A stretch of DNA of 52,071 nucleotides from the NCBI GenBank assembly GCA_002862805.1, contig PKEA01000048.1, positions 1 to 52,071 on the forward strand, read 5' to 3'. Origin of the DNA: Flavobacteriaceae bacterium (lineage in GTDB: Bacteria > Bacteroidota > Bacteroidia > Flavobacteriales > Flavobacteriaceae). Below the pieces are notes generated by a model. It was not told the DNA's origin. It searched no databases and saw nothing but the letters and a program-made list of their open reading frames with translations. Shown here in pieces: positions 36,252 to 45,259 of this stretch. Positions within the stretch are counted from its first letter, which is position 1. Each line of letters opens with the position of its first letter. The position numbers and the translations under genes are program-made.

Positions 36252-37496
36252 CTAATACCAACGTTTTTTATTCTTCTTTGAAGCGGCAGATTTTCTAGAA
36301 TTATCCTTTTTCTTTTTATTTCTTAAATCAGGTTTTGCGTCCGTTTTTGTAGCTTCATTATTCCAAGGATAAGGATGGTCTTTTATTTCTTTCACCTTCA
36401 TTCTAATTAATCGCTCAATTTCTGTTAGATAAACTCTTTCGTCTTTTCCGCAAAAAGTAAGTGCAATACCTGAGTTTCCTGCTCTACCGGTTCTTCCAAT
36501 TCTATGCACATAGGTTTCAGAAATATTCGGTAAATCAAAATTAATCACGTAAGGTAAATTATCAATATCAATTCCTCTTGCAGCAATATCAGTAGCTGCT
36601 AATATAGAAATTTCTTGATTTTTAAATTGATCTAAAACGTCTTGTCTAGAAGTTTGAGATTTATCACCATGAATTGCTGCGCAAGTAACACCATGTTTTG
36701 TTAAGGCTTTAACAACATTATCAGCACCATGTTTTGTTCGGGTAAAAACAAGCACATTTTTAATACCTTCATTTTTAATAATATGATATAATAACTTCTT
36801 TTTATCTTCCTTTTCAACGAAATATACCTTTTGAGTTACATTATCAGCTGTACTCGAAACAGGATCAGTTATAATATATTTTGGTCTTGTTAAAAATGCA
36901 TCGGCAAGCTCTCTAACTGCAATTGGCATAGTTGCAGAAAACATAAGTGTTTGTCTGTTTTCGGGAGTTAATTTAATAATTTTCTTTACATCATTAATAA
37001 AACCCATATCTAGCATTTGATCTGCTTCGTCTAAAACCAAATGGTGTAAATGGTTTAAATCTACAAATCCTTGCTTGTGTAAATCTAATAATCTTCCCGG
37101 TGTAGCAATTAATACATCAACACCTTTTTTTAATTGGTCCACTTGTGGATTTTGATTAACGCCTCCATAAATAACCATCGATTTAATATTGGTATATTTT
37201 CCGTAATCATTAAAACTATCGCAAATTTGATGGGCTAATTCTCTTGTGGGAGTAACAACAAGCGTTCTAATTCTTTTCGCTTTTTTTGCAGAACCTACAA
37301 CTCTATGAATATAATTAATAATAGGAATAGCAAAAGCACCTGTTTTACCAGTTCCTGTTTGTGCACAAGCAACTAAATCCTGACCTTTTAATACTTCCGG
37401 AATGGCTTGTTCCTGTATTGAAGTAGGAGCAGCATAACCTAAATCATTTAAAGCTTCTTGTATTGGGTTTATTAAATTTAATTCGTTAAAAGTCAT
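36252..37496 (-). CDS. DEAD-box RNA helicase (RhlE-like)
   Basis: A 414-residue helicase. The Q motif lies near PTSIQEQAIP, motif I is AQTGTGKT (45-52), motif II is LDEAD, motif III is FSATMP, and motif VI is HRIGRTGRAG. The C-terminal ~40 residues form a basic, Lys/Asn/Arg-rich tail (RNKKKKDNSRKSAASKKNKK) likely to bind RNA. Such enzymes assist ribosome assembly and cold adaptation. It is transcribed leftwards with the TauE/SafE gene. Confidence 0.95.
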   Translation of the reverse strand: MTFNELNLINPIQEALNDLGYAAPTSIQEQAIPEVLKGQDLVACAQTGTGKTGAFAIPIINYIHRVVGSAKKAKRIRTLVVTPTRELAHQICDSFNDYGKYTNIKSMVIYGGVNQNPQVDQLKKGVDVLIATPGRLLDLHKQGFVDLNHLHHLVLDEADQMLDMGFINDVKKIIKLTPENRQTLMFSATMPIAVRELADAFLTRPKYIITDPVSSTADNVTQKVYFVEKEDKKKLLYHIIKNEGIKNVLVFTRTKHGADNVVKALTKHGVTCAAIHGDKSQTSRQDVLDQFKNQEISILAATDIAARGIDIDNLPYVINFDLPNISETYVHRIGRTGRAGNSGIALTFCGKDERVYLTEIERLIRMKVKEIKDHPYPWNNEATKTDAKPDLRNKKKKDNSRKSAASKKNKKRWY

Positions 37497-37593
37497 TTTG
37501 TATATTTTTGTAAAGTAATGAAAGTTAGTAATTTAAATTAACTTTTCATATTTGTATTTTTTATTTATTGATGTTTTGTTGACTTTATATTAA

Positions 37594-38616
37594 TTACGAT
37601 TTCATAAAATCAGTAATCATATAAGCTATCAGTTTTCCTGTTAAATGGTTGTTATTACTTTCGTCTAATGTTGGTGCACCTTCACAAATATGAATGTATG
37701 AAGCATTTTTATTTGAAGCAAAATGATGAATAAATTGTCTTGCTTGTTGCACGCTAAATCCGCTTAAAGTCATAGCACTGGTATGAATTCCAGGAATTGC
37801 ATCTAAGTCTATTTCAATTCCAAATGGATCATTTTTAACAAACTGTAAAGCTTCATCTAATTGGTTTTCATATGTTTTTTCTTTACGAATTTCAATTTCT
37901 TCATAGGTTGCAAAATTAACTCTTGAAGTAATTTCTTTAATTGTATGCTGAACTCCTTTAGAAATATAACTTTCATGTAATCCAAATATGAAATATTTCT
38001 TTAAAAAACCTTCTTCATACGCATAGCTAAATCCATTACCAGAATGTCTTCCTTCAAGAATTCTAAAATCGGTATGAGGATCAAAATTTACAGCATTTAC
38101 AGGTTTTCCTTTTGCAAGAGCAAGGCCTTTAATATTTCCGTAAGCATTATTATGTCCGCCACCTATAATTATTGGTTTTTTTCCCGCTTTAATGATTTGA
38201 TGAATGACATGAGATACTTCTTTGTCAATTTTTTCAACTAAACTGAATAATTGTTTTCTTTCCTCTTTATTTGAAGCGTCTAAATTTTTGGCTAAGTCCA
38301 TTTCATTTTCAACATTTAGTTCGCCAAGTAGTATAAGATTACTTCCTTTACAAAATTTATTATGTTGAATGTTTACTAAACTTTTTAAAGTTGAATCAAA
38401 TGCAGTTGATGTTCCTGCTCTTCCTCTGTTAGCTCTTACGCCAATATCTTCAGGAATTCCTAATAAAACATATTGAGCTGAAGAATCTTTAATGAAGTTA
38501 AAAGCATCAACATCTGGTGGAATAAGTTGAATTTTTTCGCCAAATTTTATTTCACCGCTTCGGTGTTGAGTTATTTTTGCAAGCTCTTTTGCTGTGAATA
38601 ATTTTATACTTTCCAT
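37594..38616 (-). CDS. hutG: Formimidoylglutamase (arginase/ureohydrolase family)
   Basis: A 340-residue binuclear-manganese hydrolase. Metal ligands are visible: His155 in GGGHNN, Asp179/His181/Asp183 in DPHTD, and Asp270/Asp272 in EIDLDAIPG. The family includes arginase, agmatinase and formimidoylglutamase. I favour HutG, which hydrolyses N-formimino-glutamate to glutamate and formamide, because the gene for the preceding step (hutI) lies about 1 kb away on the same strand. A TATTTTTG box at 38635-38642 (minus strand) is its likely promoter, so it is transcribed separately from hutI. Confidence 0.85.
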   Translation of the reverse strand: MESIKLFTAKELAKITQHRSGEIKFGEKIQLIPPDVDAFNFIKDSSAQYVLLGIPEDIGVRANRGRAGTSTAFDSTLKSLVNIQHNKFCKGSNLILLGELNVENEMDLAKNLDASNKEERKQLFSLVEKIDKEVSHVIHQIIKAGKKPIIIGGGHNNAYGNIKGLALAKGKPVNAVNFDPHTDFRILEGRHSGNGFSYAYEEGFLKKYFIFGLHESYISKGVQHTIKEITSRVNFATYEEIEIRKEKTYENQLDEALQFVKNDPFGIEIDLDAIPGIHTSAMTLSGFSVQQARQFIHHFASNKNASYIHICEGAPTLDESNNNHLTGKLIAYMITDFMKS

Positions 38617-38634
38617 TGATTAAAAAATTGCAAT

Positions 38635-38642
38635 CAAAAATA
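38635..38642 (-). promoter_or_regulatory. Putative -7 box of hutG
   Basis: TATTTTTG on the minus strand, 19 bases before the hutG start codon. Confidence 0.5.
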
Positions 38643-38691
38643 CTATTTTAAAATAACTTTAGTTCAAAATGGGAAAAATAGTTTTTTATTG

Positions 38692-38699
38692 TATTTTTG
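38692..38699 (+). promoter_or_regulatory. Putative -7 box of the coiled-coil gene
   Basis: TATTTTTG, 32 bases before the ATG at 38731. It also argues against the longer frame starting at 38689. Confidence 0.5.
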
Positions 38700-38730
38700 T
38701 TATCAATTTAACCAAATATCTATATTTTCA

Positions 38731-39612
38731 ATGGAAAACAAGCAAAACAATTCAGGATTAAAAGCAGCAGTAGTAGTTCTAGGATTATTATTATTAGGAA
38801 GTGGAGCTTATATTTATAAAATGACTTCAGATAATAAAGAAACGGTAACAACTTTAACCTCAGAAAAAGAAACTTTAGCAAATGATTTAAAAGCTAAAAT
38901 TGCAGAATATGAAACTTTGATTGCTGAAGATAATGCGTTAAAAGCTGATTTTGAAGCTCAAAAAGAAGAAATGGAAAAACTTTTGGTTTCTTTAGAAAAG
39001 TCTAAAGGAGATGCTGCAGCAATGGCTAAATATAAAAATGAATATTTTCGTTTAAAAAGAGATATGGATAACTTGGTTGCTGAAAATAAGTTGTTAAAAG
39101 AACAAAATGTTGTTTTAACATCTAGTTTAGACAGTACTAATGTTGTTTTATCAGATGCTAAAAAATTCAATGATACTTTAGTTTCTCAAAATGATAATTT
39201 ATCTAAAACTGTTGAAAAAGGTTCTAAACTTTCTGTTTTAAACTTAAATGTTTTAGCTGTTAAGGAAAGAAGTTCTGGTAAACAAATTGAAACTGACAAA
39301 GCAAGTAGAGCAGATAAATTAAAAATTAGTTTTTTAATTGCAGAAAATCAAATTGCAAAATCTGGAGATAGAACGTACTATGTTCAAGTAATTGATGCTA
39401 AAAATAATATTTTAGGAGATAAAGAAACAATTGCTATGAGTGATGATTTAACTTTAACATATACTTTTATTGCTAAAGTTAAGTATGAAAACAAAACAGT
39501 GCAAGTAAAACAAGAAGTTGCAGGAAAAGATTTTCAGCCGGGTTCTTATTTTGTAAATGTATTTAATGCAAAAGGAGAAATGGTTTCTAAAACAAGTTTT
39601 TCTTTAAGATAA
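38731..39612 (+). CDS. Membrane-anchored coiled-coil protein
   Basis: A 293-residue protein. A single transmembrane segment at about 11-28 (AAVVVLGLLLLGSGAYIY) follows a short polar N-terminus. A long coiled coil runs to about residue 165 (ETLANDLKAKIAEYETLIAE onward, KLLKEQNVVL). The C-terminal ~110 residues form a beta-rich globular domain (LNLNVLAVKERSSGKQ, then RTYYVQVIDAKNNILGD and PGSYFVNVFNAKGEM). The protein probably spans from membrane to periplasm. Homologues occur in Flavobacteria without known function. It stands alone on the plus strand between the two leftward hut genes. Confidence 0.83.
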   Translation: MENKQNNSGLKAAVVVLGLLLLGSGAYIYKMTSDNKETVTTLTSEKETLANDLKAKIAEYETLIAEDNALKADFEAQKEEMEKLLVSLEKSKGDAAAMAKYKNEYFRLKRDMDNLVAENKLLKEQNVVLTSSLDSTNVVLSDAKKFNDTLVSQNDNLSKTVEKGSKLSVLNLNVLAVKERSSGKQIETDKASRADKLKISFLIAENQIAKSGDRTYYVQVIDAKNNILGDKETIAMSDDLTLTYTFIAKVKYENKTVQVKQEVAGKDFQPGSYFVNVFNAKGEMVSKTSFSLR

Positions 39613-39632
39613 TAATTCACAAATAATTGAAT

Positions 39633-39664
39633 AAAAAAGAGCGACATTTGTCGCTCTTTTTTTA
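39633..39664. terminator. Bidirectional terminator
   Basis: AAAAAAGAGCGAC and GTCGCTCTTTTTT form a perfect stem with an ATTT loop. It serves the coiled-coil gene and the converging hutI, whose stop codon lies in the flank. Confidence 0.93.
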
Positions 39665-40900
39665 TGATATAAACTTTCCGTTTATCATTACTTTTTCAAT
39701 TAAATTGCTACCAAATTCATAAGGTAGTTGATAATAAGTAGTAATTGGTTTTGTGATAATAATATTGGCTTTTTTACCTTTAGTAATACTTCCATGAGTG
39801 TTTGAAATTCCCATTGCGTATGCACCATTAATTGTTGCTGCGTTTATAGCTTCTTCAGGAGTCATTTTCATTTTAATACAAGCTGTTGCTACTACAAAAT
39901 TCATGTTACCAGATGGAGTAGTACCCGGATTATAATCGGTAGCTAAAGCAATGGGTAAACCTGCATTCATCATTTTTCTAGCTGGGGTATAAGGAATGCT
40001 AATAAAATAAGAACAACTTGGTAATGCAACAGGCATGGTGTTGCTGTTTTTTAAAACTTCAATATCTTCGTCGGTCACAATTTCTAAATGGTCTACACTT
40101 AGTGCTCCATTTTCTACACAAGCTTTAATACCTTCAATTGCTGTAAATTGATTAACGTGTATTTTTGGAATTAATCCATGTTTTTTTCCAGCTTTCATAA
40201 TTTTTATAGTTTCTTCAACAGAAAAATATCCAGTTTCTAAAAATGCATCAATATAATCGGCAAGATTTTCTTCTGCTATTTTTGGTAGCATTTCATTAAT
40301 AATTAAATCAATATATGCAGCATGATTGTCTTTGTACTCACTAGGAAATGCATGAGCTCCAAGAAAAGTAGCTTTAATAGGTAAAGTATAGTTTTCTTTT
40401 AAACGTTTTATTACGCGAAGCATTTTTAATTCACCTTCAACTGTTAATCCGTAACCCGATTTTATTTCAACAGCACCAGTTCCTTGTTGCATTACTTCTT
40501 CTAAACGAATTTTAGATTGCTCGTAAATTTCGTCTTCAGAAGCTTCATTTAATTTCTTAGCCGAATTTAAAATCCCGCCACCTCTATTAAATATTTCTTC
40601 ATAGGATAACCCGTTAATTCGGTCTACAAATTCTTGAATTCTGTTTCCAGCATACACAATATGAGTGTGACTGTCTATCCAAGTGGGTAAAATAACTTTT
40701 CCAGTAGCGTCAATAATTGAAGCGTTTTCAATTTTCGGACAAACATCCATTGAACCAAAATCAATTATAATATCATTCTCAACCAATAAAAAAGCATCTT
40801 TTATGATTGGTAATGTTGCCATTTCTTTTCCAGAAACCTTATCAATTGAAGTTTCTCTAACTTGAAGTAATTCTTTTATGTTGGTGAATAATGTTTTCAT
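39662..40900 (-). CDS. hutI: Imidazolonepropionase
   Basis: A 412-residue amidohydrolase-superfamily enzyme. The metal-binding HxH is His78/His80 in DSHTHIVYAG. Further landmarks are SGYGLTVEGELKMLR, KIHVNQF and VALATDYNPGTTP. It opens the ring of 4-imidazolone-5-propanoate to N-formimino-glutamate, the third step of histidine degradation and the one before HutG. Length fits HutI. hutH and hutU are not in the window. Confidence 0.95.
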   Translation of the reverse strand: MKTLFTNIKELLQVRETSIDKVSGKEMATLPIIKDAFLLVENDIIIDFGSMDVCPKIENASIIDATGKVILPTWIDSHTHIVYAGNRIQEFVDRINGLSYEEIFNRGGGILNSAKKLNEASEDEIYEQSKIRLEEVMQQGTGAVEIKSGYGLTVEGELKMLRVIKRLKENYTLPIKATFLGAHAFPSEYKDNHAAYIDLIINEMLPKIAEENLADYIDAFLETGYFSVEETIKIMKAGKKHGLIPKIHVNQFTAIEGIKACVENGALSVDHLEIVTDEDIEVLKNSNTMPVALPSCSYFISIPYTPARKMMNAGLPIALATDYNPGTTPSGNMNFVVATACIKMKMTPEEAINAATINGAYAMGISNTHGSITKGKKANIIITKPITTYYQLPYEFGSNLIEKVMINGKFIS

Positions 40901-40973
40901 ATTTTATAAAATATTTTGGTAAAAATAAGTTCCATTTTTAAAAACTCCTATCTTTATAGTAAATTTTACAGAT

Positions 40974-42044
40974 TTGAGACGATTAAAATATAAAAAAGGA
41001 AGAAGAGTTCAGCCCACTCCATTAGAATATACGGGTATATATACGGACAAAGATACAGAAATGCAATTGTTTGTGTATACTGAAAATGAAGTAGAAGAAT
41101 TTCAGGATGTTTCAATTGAAGATATTTTAAATAATAAATCTTCAACAGCTAATAATTGGTTAAATATACACGGTTTAAAGGATGTTGAGTTAATTAGAGA
41201 TTTGTCAGAACATTTAAATATCAATAGTATTATTGTATCTGATGTTCTAAATATTTCAAGAGGAACACGCTTAGAAGAACTAGATGATACTCTTTTTTTT
41301 AGTATTAAATCAATACTTCCTACTGAAGATAAAGCGAATATTTCTATAGAACAAATTAGTTTTGTTTTACAAGAAGGATTAATTGTTTCATTTCAAGAAA
41401 AAAGAGGTGATTTTTTTACACATATACGAGAACGTTTAAGAACAAATTCTGGTTTGGTTCGTAAAAAAAAGACAGATTATCTATTATACCTTATGCTTGA
41501 TGCAATTATTGAAAATTTCTACATAACTATTGATAATAAAGAAATTGAAATAGAAAAGTTAGTTGCATTATCAAAGACAACTTCTAATCCTTCTATAATG
41601 GAAGAAATTGAAAAAAATAGAGAAGTTTTTCATTTTCTTAAAAGAGCAATTGTACCACTAAGAGATGCTTTATTTACTATAAAAACTATAAATGAAGATG
41701 ATGAGTTTAATAGTATAGAATCGTCTAATTTTGTGTTTTTTGGACGTTTACACCAAAAGACAATTGAATTATTAGATCAAGTAGATTATGATTTACACAC
41801 TTTAGACAGTGCGAGTAATTTTTTCTATACTACTCAAAGCCATAAAATGAATGAAGTAATGAAAACTTTAACAATAGTATCAGCAGTTTTTATGCCTATT
41901 ACATTTATAGCAGGAATATACGGAATGAACTTTGATAGTATTCCTGAACTCCATGCTAAAAACGGTTATTTTGTTGTGTTAGGAGTTATGTTTTTTATTG
42001 TTTTATCTATGCTTTATTATTTCAAAAAAAAGAACTGGTTTTAG
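40974..42044 (+). CDS. corA: CorA-family magnesium/cobalt transporter
   Basis: A 356-residue protein with the large cytoplasmic N-terminal domain and two C-terminal membrane helices. The pore signature GMN is present in FIAGIYGMNF, and the protein ends in basic KKKNW. It forms a pentameric Mg2+ channel. The start is TTG: the codons after it (RRLKYKKGRRVQPTPLEYTG) match the conserved beginning of flavobacterial CorA proteins, and no ATG precedes them. It overlaps the converging hydrolase gene by four bases. Confidence 0.93.
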   Translation: MRRLKYKKGRRVQPTPLEYTGIYTDKDTEMQLFVYTENEVEEFQDVSIEDILNNKSSTANNWLNIHGLKDVELIRDLSEHLNINSIIVSDVLNISRGTRLEELDDTLFFSIKSILPTEDKANISIEQISFVLQEGLIVSFQEKRGDFFTHIRERLRTNSGLVRKKKTDYLLYLMLDAIIENFYITIDNKEIEIEKLVALSKTTSNPSIMEEIEKNREVFHFLKRAIVPLRDALFTIKTINEDDEFNSIESSNFVFFGRLHQKTIELLDQVDYDLHTLDSASNFFYTTQSHKMNEVMKTLTIVSAVFMPITFIAGIYGMNFDSIPELHAKNGYFVVLGVMFFIVLSMLYYFKKKNWF

Positions 42045-42901
42045 TTTAATATAAAATCTTTTATTTTTGAAATTACTTTTTCATCTCCTAATACTTTTCT
42101 ATGTCCTAAAGAAGTAGTAAGTAGTAATTCACTGTTTTTTAATGTTTTATCAATATTTACAGATGCTGTATAAGGAACATCTTCATCGTCTTTGTCATGA
42201 ATTACAAGTACAGGAACATCAACATCTTTTGCAGCATTACTTCCTGAGTAATCTTCCATTTTTTCTTGAAAATTTTCTTCAAAAGAAGTTTTCATTAATT
42301 CTGCAATTTTTGGTTTTAAACCTAATTTATTAACAAAATCGTGTAAAATATCATCAATACTATCTCCACTTCCTATAACTATTGCTTTATCTACTTTTAA
42401 ACCTTGTTTGATAGAGTTTAAAACCGACATTCCTCCAAGTGAATGACCTATTGCAACATCAAATTTTCCGTGTATCCTTTCTAGTTCTAATATACTTGCA
42501 ATAAATTCAATCATTAAAGTTGTTGAACCAGGAGATTTTCCATGTGCTGGAGCATCAAAACTAATGGTTGTATAGCCCATTTCAGTTAGTTGATCTGCTA
42601 TTTTTACCAATTGTGTTCCTCTACCTGACCAACCATGAACTAGTAATGCTTTTTTGTTACCAGTTCCATATTTATAAACCATTATTTTTTTAGAAATTTC
42701 AGGAATAAATAATAGCTCTTGTTCGGAATTAGTATCCATTTCAAATTCTCTTTTTGGAATTTTATATTTTATAGGAGTGGCAAACAATTTTTTTGCAAAC
42801 TTTACAGTTAATGAAGTAGAAATTTTTTGTAAAGATTGGGCAATAAATAATACTATTGAAGGAATTGAATCACTTGAAATATTCTTTTGTCTTTTTGACA
42901 T
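42041..42901 (-). CDS. Alpha/beta hydrolase
   Basis: A 286-residue serine-hydrolase-fold protein. It has VHGWSGRG (oxyanion region), FDAPAHGKS, the nucleophile elbow GHSLGG, the acid in VIHDKDDEDVP and the probable catalytic His in LGHRKVL near the C-terminus. The N-terminal ~60 residues form a helical, partly hydrophobic lead. I use the ATG at 42901; a TTG five codons upstream (42916) coincides with a TAAATTTG promoter box, so it is unlikely. The substrate is unknown (esterase or lipase type). Confidence 0.88.
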   Translation of the reverse strand: MSKRQKNISSDSIPSIVLFIAQSLQKISTSLTVKFAKKLFATPIKYKIPKREFEMDTNSEQELLFIPEISKKIMVYKYGTGNKKALLVHGWSGRGTQLVKIADQLTEMGYTTISFDAPAHGKSPGSTTLMIEFIASILELERIHGKFDVAIGHSLGGMSVLNSIKQGLKVDKAIVIGSGDSIDDILHDFVNKLGLKPKIAELMKTSFEENFQEKMEDYSGSNAAKDVDVPVLVIHDKDDEDVPYTASVNIDKTLKNSELLLTTSLGHRKVLGDEKVISKIKDFILN

Positions 42902-42913
42902 TTCTTTTTTTTG

Positions 42914-42921
42914 CAAATTTA
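42914..42921 (-). promoter_or_regulatory. Putative -7 box of the alpha/beta hydrolase gene
   Basis: TAAATTTG on the minus strand, 12 bases before the ATG at 42901, giving a very short leader. Confidence 0.5.
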
Positions 42922-42977
42922 TAAAATGATTTACTTGTGTTTATTAAACTTATCTTAAATTTATATTGGCAACATTA

Positions 42978-43007
42978 TTGCAATAAATTTAAATATAATT
43001 AACTTTG
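42978..43007 (+). promoter_or_regulatory. Promoter of the M48 protease gene
   Basis: TTG at 42978-42980, a 19-base spacer, and TAACTTTG at 43000-43007 fit the Bacteroidota consensus. The leader is about 12-15 bases. Confidence 0.75.
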
Positions 43008-43024
43008 TAAAAAACATTAAAATT

Positions 43025-43843
43025 ATGAATTTAAAAATAAAATTTATATTGGGGATTCTTTTAGCTGTTGTGTTTTCATGTGCTAAGAACCCTTTTACTG
43101 GTAAAAGTACTATGGCACTTGTTCCTAATAGTCAAATTTTTCCTTCCTCTTTTCAGCAATATGGAGAATTTTTATCTGAAAATAAAGTATTAAAAGGAAC
43201 TTCAGATGCTAAAAGAATAGAGCTTATTGGTATGAAAATCAAAACAGCTTCAGAAAGATGGTTAAATGCTAATGGTCATGCTGATTATTTAGACGGTTAT
43301 GAGTGGGAATATAATTTAGTTCAAAGTGATGAATTAAATGCATGGTGTATGCCAGGTGGGAAAATTGTTTTTTATACAGGAATTTTACCAGTTTGTAAAG
43401 ATGATGCTGGTATTGCCGCTGTAATGGGGCATGAAGTTGCTCATGCATTAGCAAATCATGGTCAGCAAAGAATGAGTGCAGGTATGTTACAACAATTAGG
43501 TGCTGTTGGTACTCAAGTTGCTGTAGGTAATAAGGATCCGCAAACACAAGCTTTAATTATGCAAGCCTATGGTGTTGGTTCTCAAGTAGGAGGAATGTTG
43601 CCATTTAGCAGAAGTCATGAAAGTGAAGCAGATAGAATAGGTTTGACGTTAATGGCAATTGCAGGTTACGATCCAATTAATGCTGTAAAAGTATGGGAAA
43701 GAATGTCAGCACTTTCTAATGGTCAATCTACGCCAGAAATTTTAAGTACTCATCCAAGCAATCAAACAAGAATTAAAGAATTAACGGCTTTAATTCCTCA
43801 GGCTAAAGTTGAAGCTGCAAAATTTGGTGTAACTTTTAAATAG
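43025..43843 (+). CDS. M48-family metalloprotease, lipoprotein
   Basis: A 272-residue lipoprotein (lipobox VVFSC) of the Oma1/LoiP-like M48 group. The zinc motif is HEVAH (His136, Glu137, His140), with the third ligand in SHESEADRIG near residue 200. The N-terminal KNPFTGKSTMALVP is a common beginning of this subfamily. It probably degrades or processes misfolded envelope proteins in the periplasm. A good promoter lies directly upstream, and a hairpin terminator follows 25 bases after the stop. Confidence 0.93.
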   Translation: MNLKIKFILGILLAVVFSCAKNPFTGKSTMALVPNSQIFPSSFQQYGEFLSENKVLKGTSDAKRIELIGMKIKTASERWLNANGHADYLDGYEWEYNLVQSDELNAWCMPGGKIVFYTGILPVCKDDAGIAAVMGHEVAHALANHGQQRMSAGMLQQLGAVGTQVAVGNKDPQTQALIMQAYGVGSQVGGMLPFSRSHESEADRIGLTLMAIAGYDPINAVKVWERMSALSNGQSTPEILSTHPSNQTRIKELTALIPQAKVEAAKFGVTFK

Positions 43844-43860
43844 GTTCTAGATTAAAATAT

Positions 43861-43868
43861 TATATTTG
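43861..43868 (+). promoter_or_regulatory. Putative -7 box of the MFS transporter gene
   Basis: TATATTTG, an exact TAnnTTTG match. It abuts the terminator hairpin of the preceding gene, so transcription would begin inside that hairpin. Confidence 0.5.
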
Positions 43869-43892
43869 AATCCCGCTTTAGCGGGATTTTTT
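43869..43892 (+). terminator. Terminator of the M48 protease gene
   Basis: AATCCCGC and GCGGGATT form a stem with a TTTA loop, followed by TTTT. It lies between the protease stop and the transporter start. Confidence 0.85.
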
Positions 43893-43907
43893 AATTTAAT
43901 TACCATT

Positions 43908-45221
43908 ATGAACTTAGAAAAAGGAAGTAAAAAATTAGGTAATGCATGGGCATTTTATGATTGGGCAAATTCGGTATATAATTTAGTTATTTCATCAGCT
44001 ATTTTTCCAATATATTATGGAGCTTTATTCAAAATAAAGGGAATTTCATCTGTACATTTTTTAGGGTTTGATGTGAAAAATACAGCTTTAATTAGCTTTG
44101 TTACTGCTTTTGCTTTTTTAATTGTAGCCATCATGTCTCCGTTGCTTTCTGGAATTGCTGATTTTGCAGGAAATAAGAAGCGATTTATGCAGTTTTTTTG
44201 TTATTTGGGCGCATTATCATGTATTGGATTGTCCTTTTTTACGTTAGAGAATTTATATTTTGGTATTATATGTTTCTTTTTTGGTTTGATAGGTTTTTGG
44301 GGAAGTTTAGTGTTTTATAATTCTTATTTACCCGATATCGCTTTTACTGATGATCAAGATAGATTAAGTGCAAAAGGATATTCATTAGGTTATATTGGTA
44401 GTGTTATTTTACTATTGTTTAATTTAGCTATGGTTATGAAACCAGAATGGTTTGGAATAACAGGAGAAGATGCTGCAATGAAAGCTATGCAATATTCATT
44501 TGTTTCTGTTGGAATTTGGTGGATCGTTTTTAGTCAATATACATTCTATTATTTACCTAAAAACACAGTCAAAAATAAAGTTACTAAAAATGTTGTTTTT
44601 AATGGATATAAGGAGTTAAAGAAAGTTTGGCATCAATTAGAAGAGAATATTATTTTAAAAAAATATTTAAAGAGTTTCTTTGTTTATTCTATGGCTGTTC
44701 AAACGGTTATGTTGGTTGCAACTTATTTTGGTGAACAAGAAATTCTATGGGAGTCTGATAGTCAGCGAACATCAGGGTTAATAATTAGTATTTTGGTAAT
44801 TCAATTAGTTGCTGTTCTTGGCGCTGTATTAACTTCAAAATTATCTGAAAAAACAGGAAATATTAAAACTCTAATAATTATTAATTCAATTTGGGTTATA
44901 ATTTGTATTTGCGCATTCTTTGTAACTCTTCCTGTTCATTTTTATATAACCGCAGGCTTTGTAGGATTAGTAATGGGTGGAATTCAATCACTTTCACGCT
45001 CTACTTATTCAAAATTATTGCCTGAAACAAAAGATTCAACTTCATTTTTTAGTTTTTATGATGTTGCCGAAAAAATTGGGATAGTTATAGGTATGGGAAT
45101 TTTTGCAACTATAGATCAAATATCTGGTTCGATGAGAAATGCAATTGTATTTTTAGCCTTGTTTTTTATTGCGGGTGTATTTTTATTGTTCAATGTTCAA
45201 AAAACATTAAATAAAATATAA
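43908..45221 (+). CDS. MFS transporter, UMF1 (Atg22-like) family
   Basis: A 437-residue protein with about 12 membrane helices. The N-terminal WAFYDWANSVYNLVISSAIF is diagnostic of the UMF1/Atg22 family, and a central cytoplasmic linker (KKVWHQLEENIILKK) separates the two halves. Yeast Atg22 exports amino acids from the vacuole; bacterial substrates are unknown. The ATG at 43908 is used, since an in-frame TTG upstream lies in the terminator hairpin of the previous gene. Confidence 0.9.
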   Translation: MNLEKGSKKLGNAWAFYDWANSVYNLVISSAIFPIYYGALFKIKGISSVHFLGFDVKNTALISFVTAFAFLIVAIMSPLLSGIADFAGNKKRFMQFFCYLGALSCIGLSFFTLENLYFGIICFFFGLIGFWGSLVFYNSYLPDIAFTDDQDRLSAKGYSLGYIGSVILLLFNLAMVMKPEWFGITGEDAAMKAMQYSFVSVGIWWIVFSQYTFYYLPKNTVKNKVTKNVVFNGYKELKKVWHQLEENIILKKYLKSFFVYSMAVQTVMLVATYFGEQEILWESDSQRTSGLIISILVIQLVAVLGAVLTSKLSEKTGNIKTLIIINSIWVIICICAFFVTLPVHFYITAGFVGLVMGGIQSLSRSTYSKLLPETKDSTSFFSFYDVAEKIGIVIGMGIFATIDQISGSMRNAIVFLALFFIAGVFLLFNVQKTLNKI

Positions 45222-45229
45222 ATAATTTA

Positions 45230-45237
45230 TATATTTG
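45230..45237 (+). promoter_or_regulatory. Putative -7 box of the DUF6252-like gene
   Basis: TATATTTG, an exact TAnnTTTG match, 22 bases before the start codon. Confidence 0.55.
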
Positions 45238-45259
45238 AAATCTAATAAAATACTTCTTT

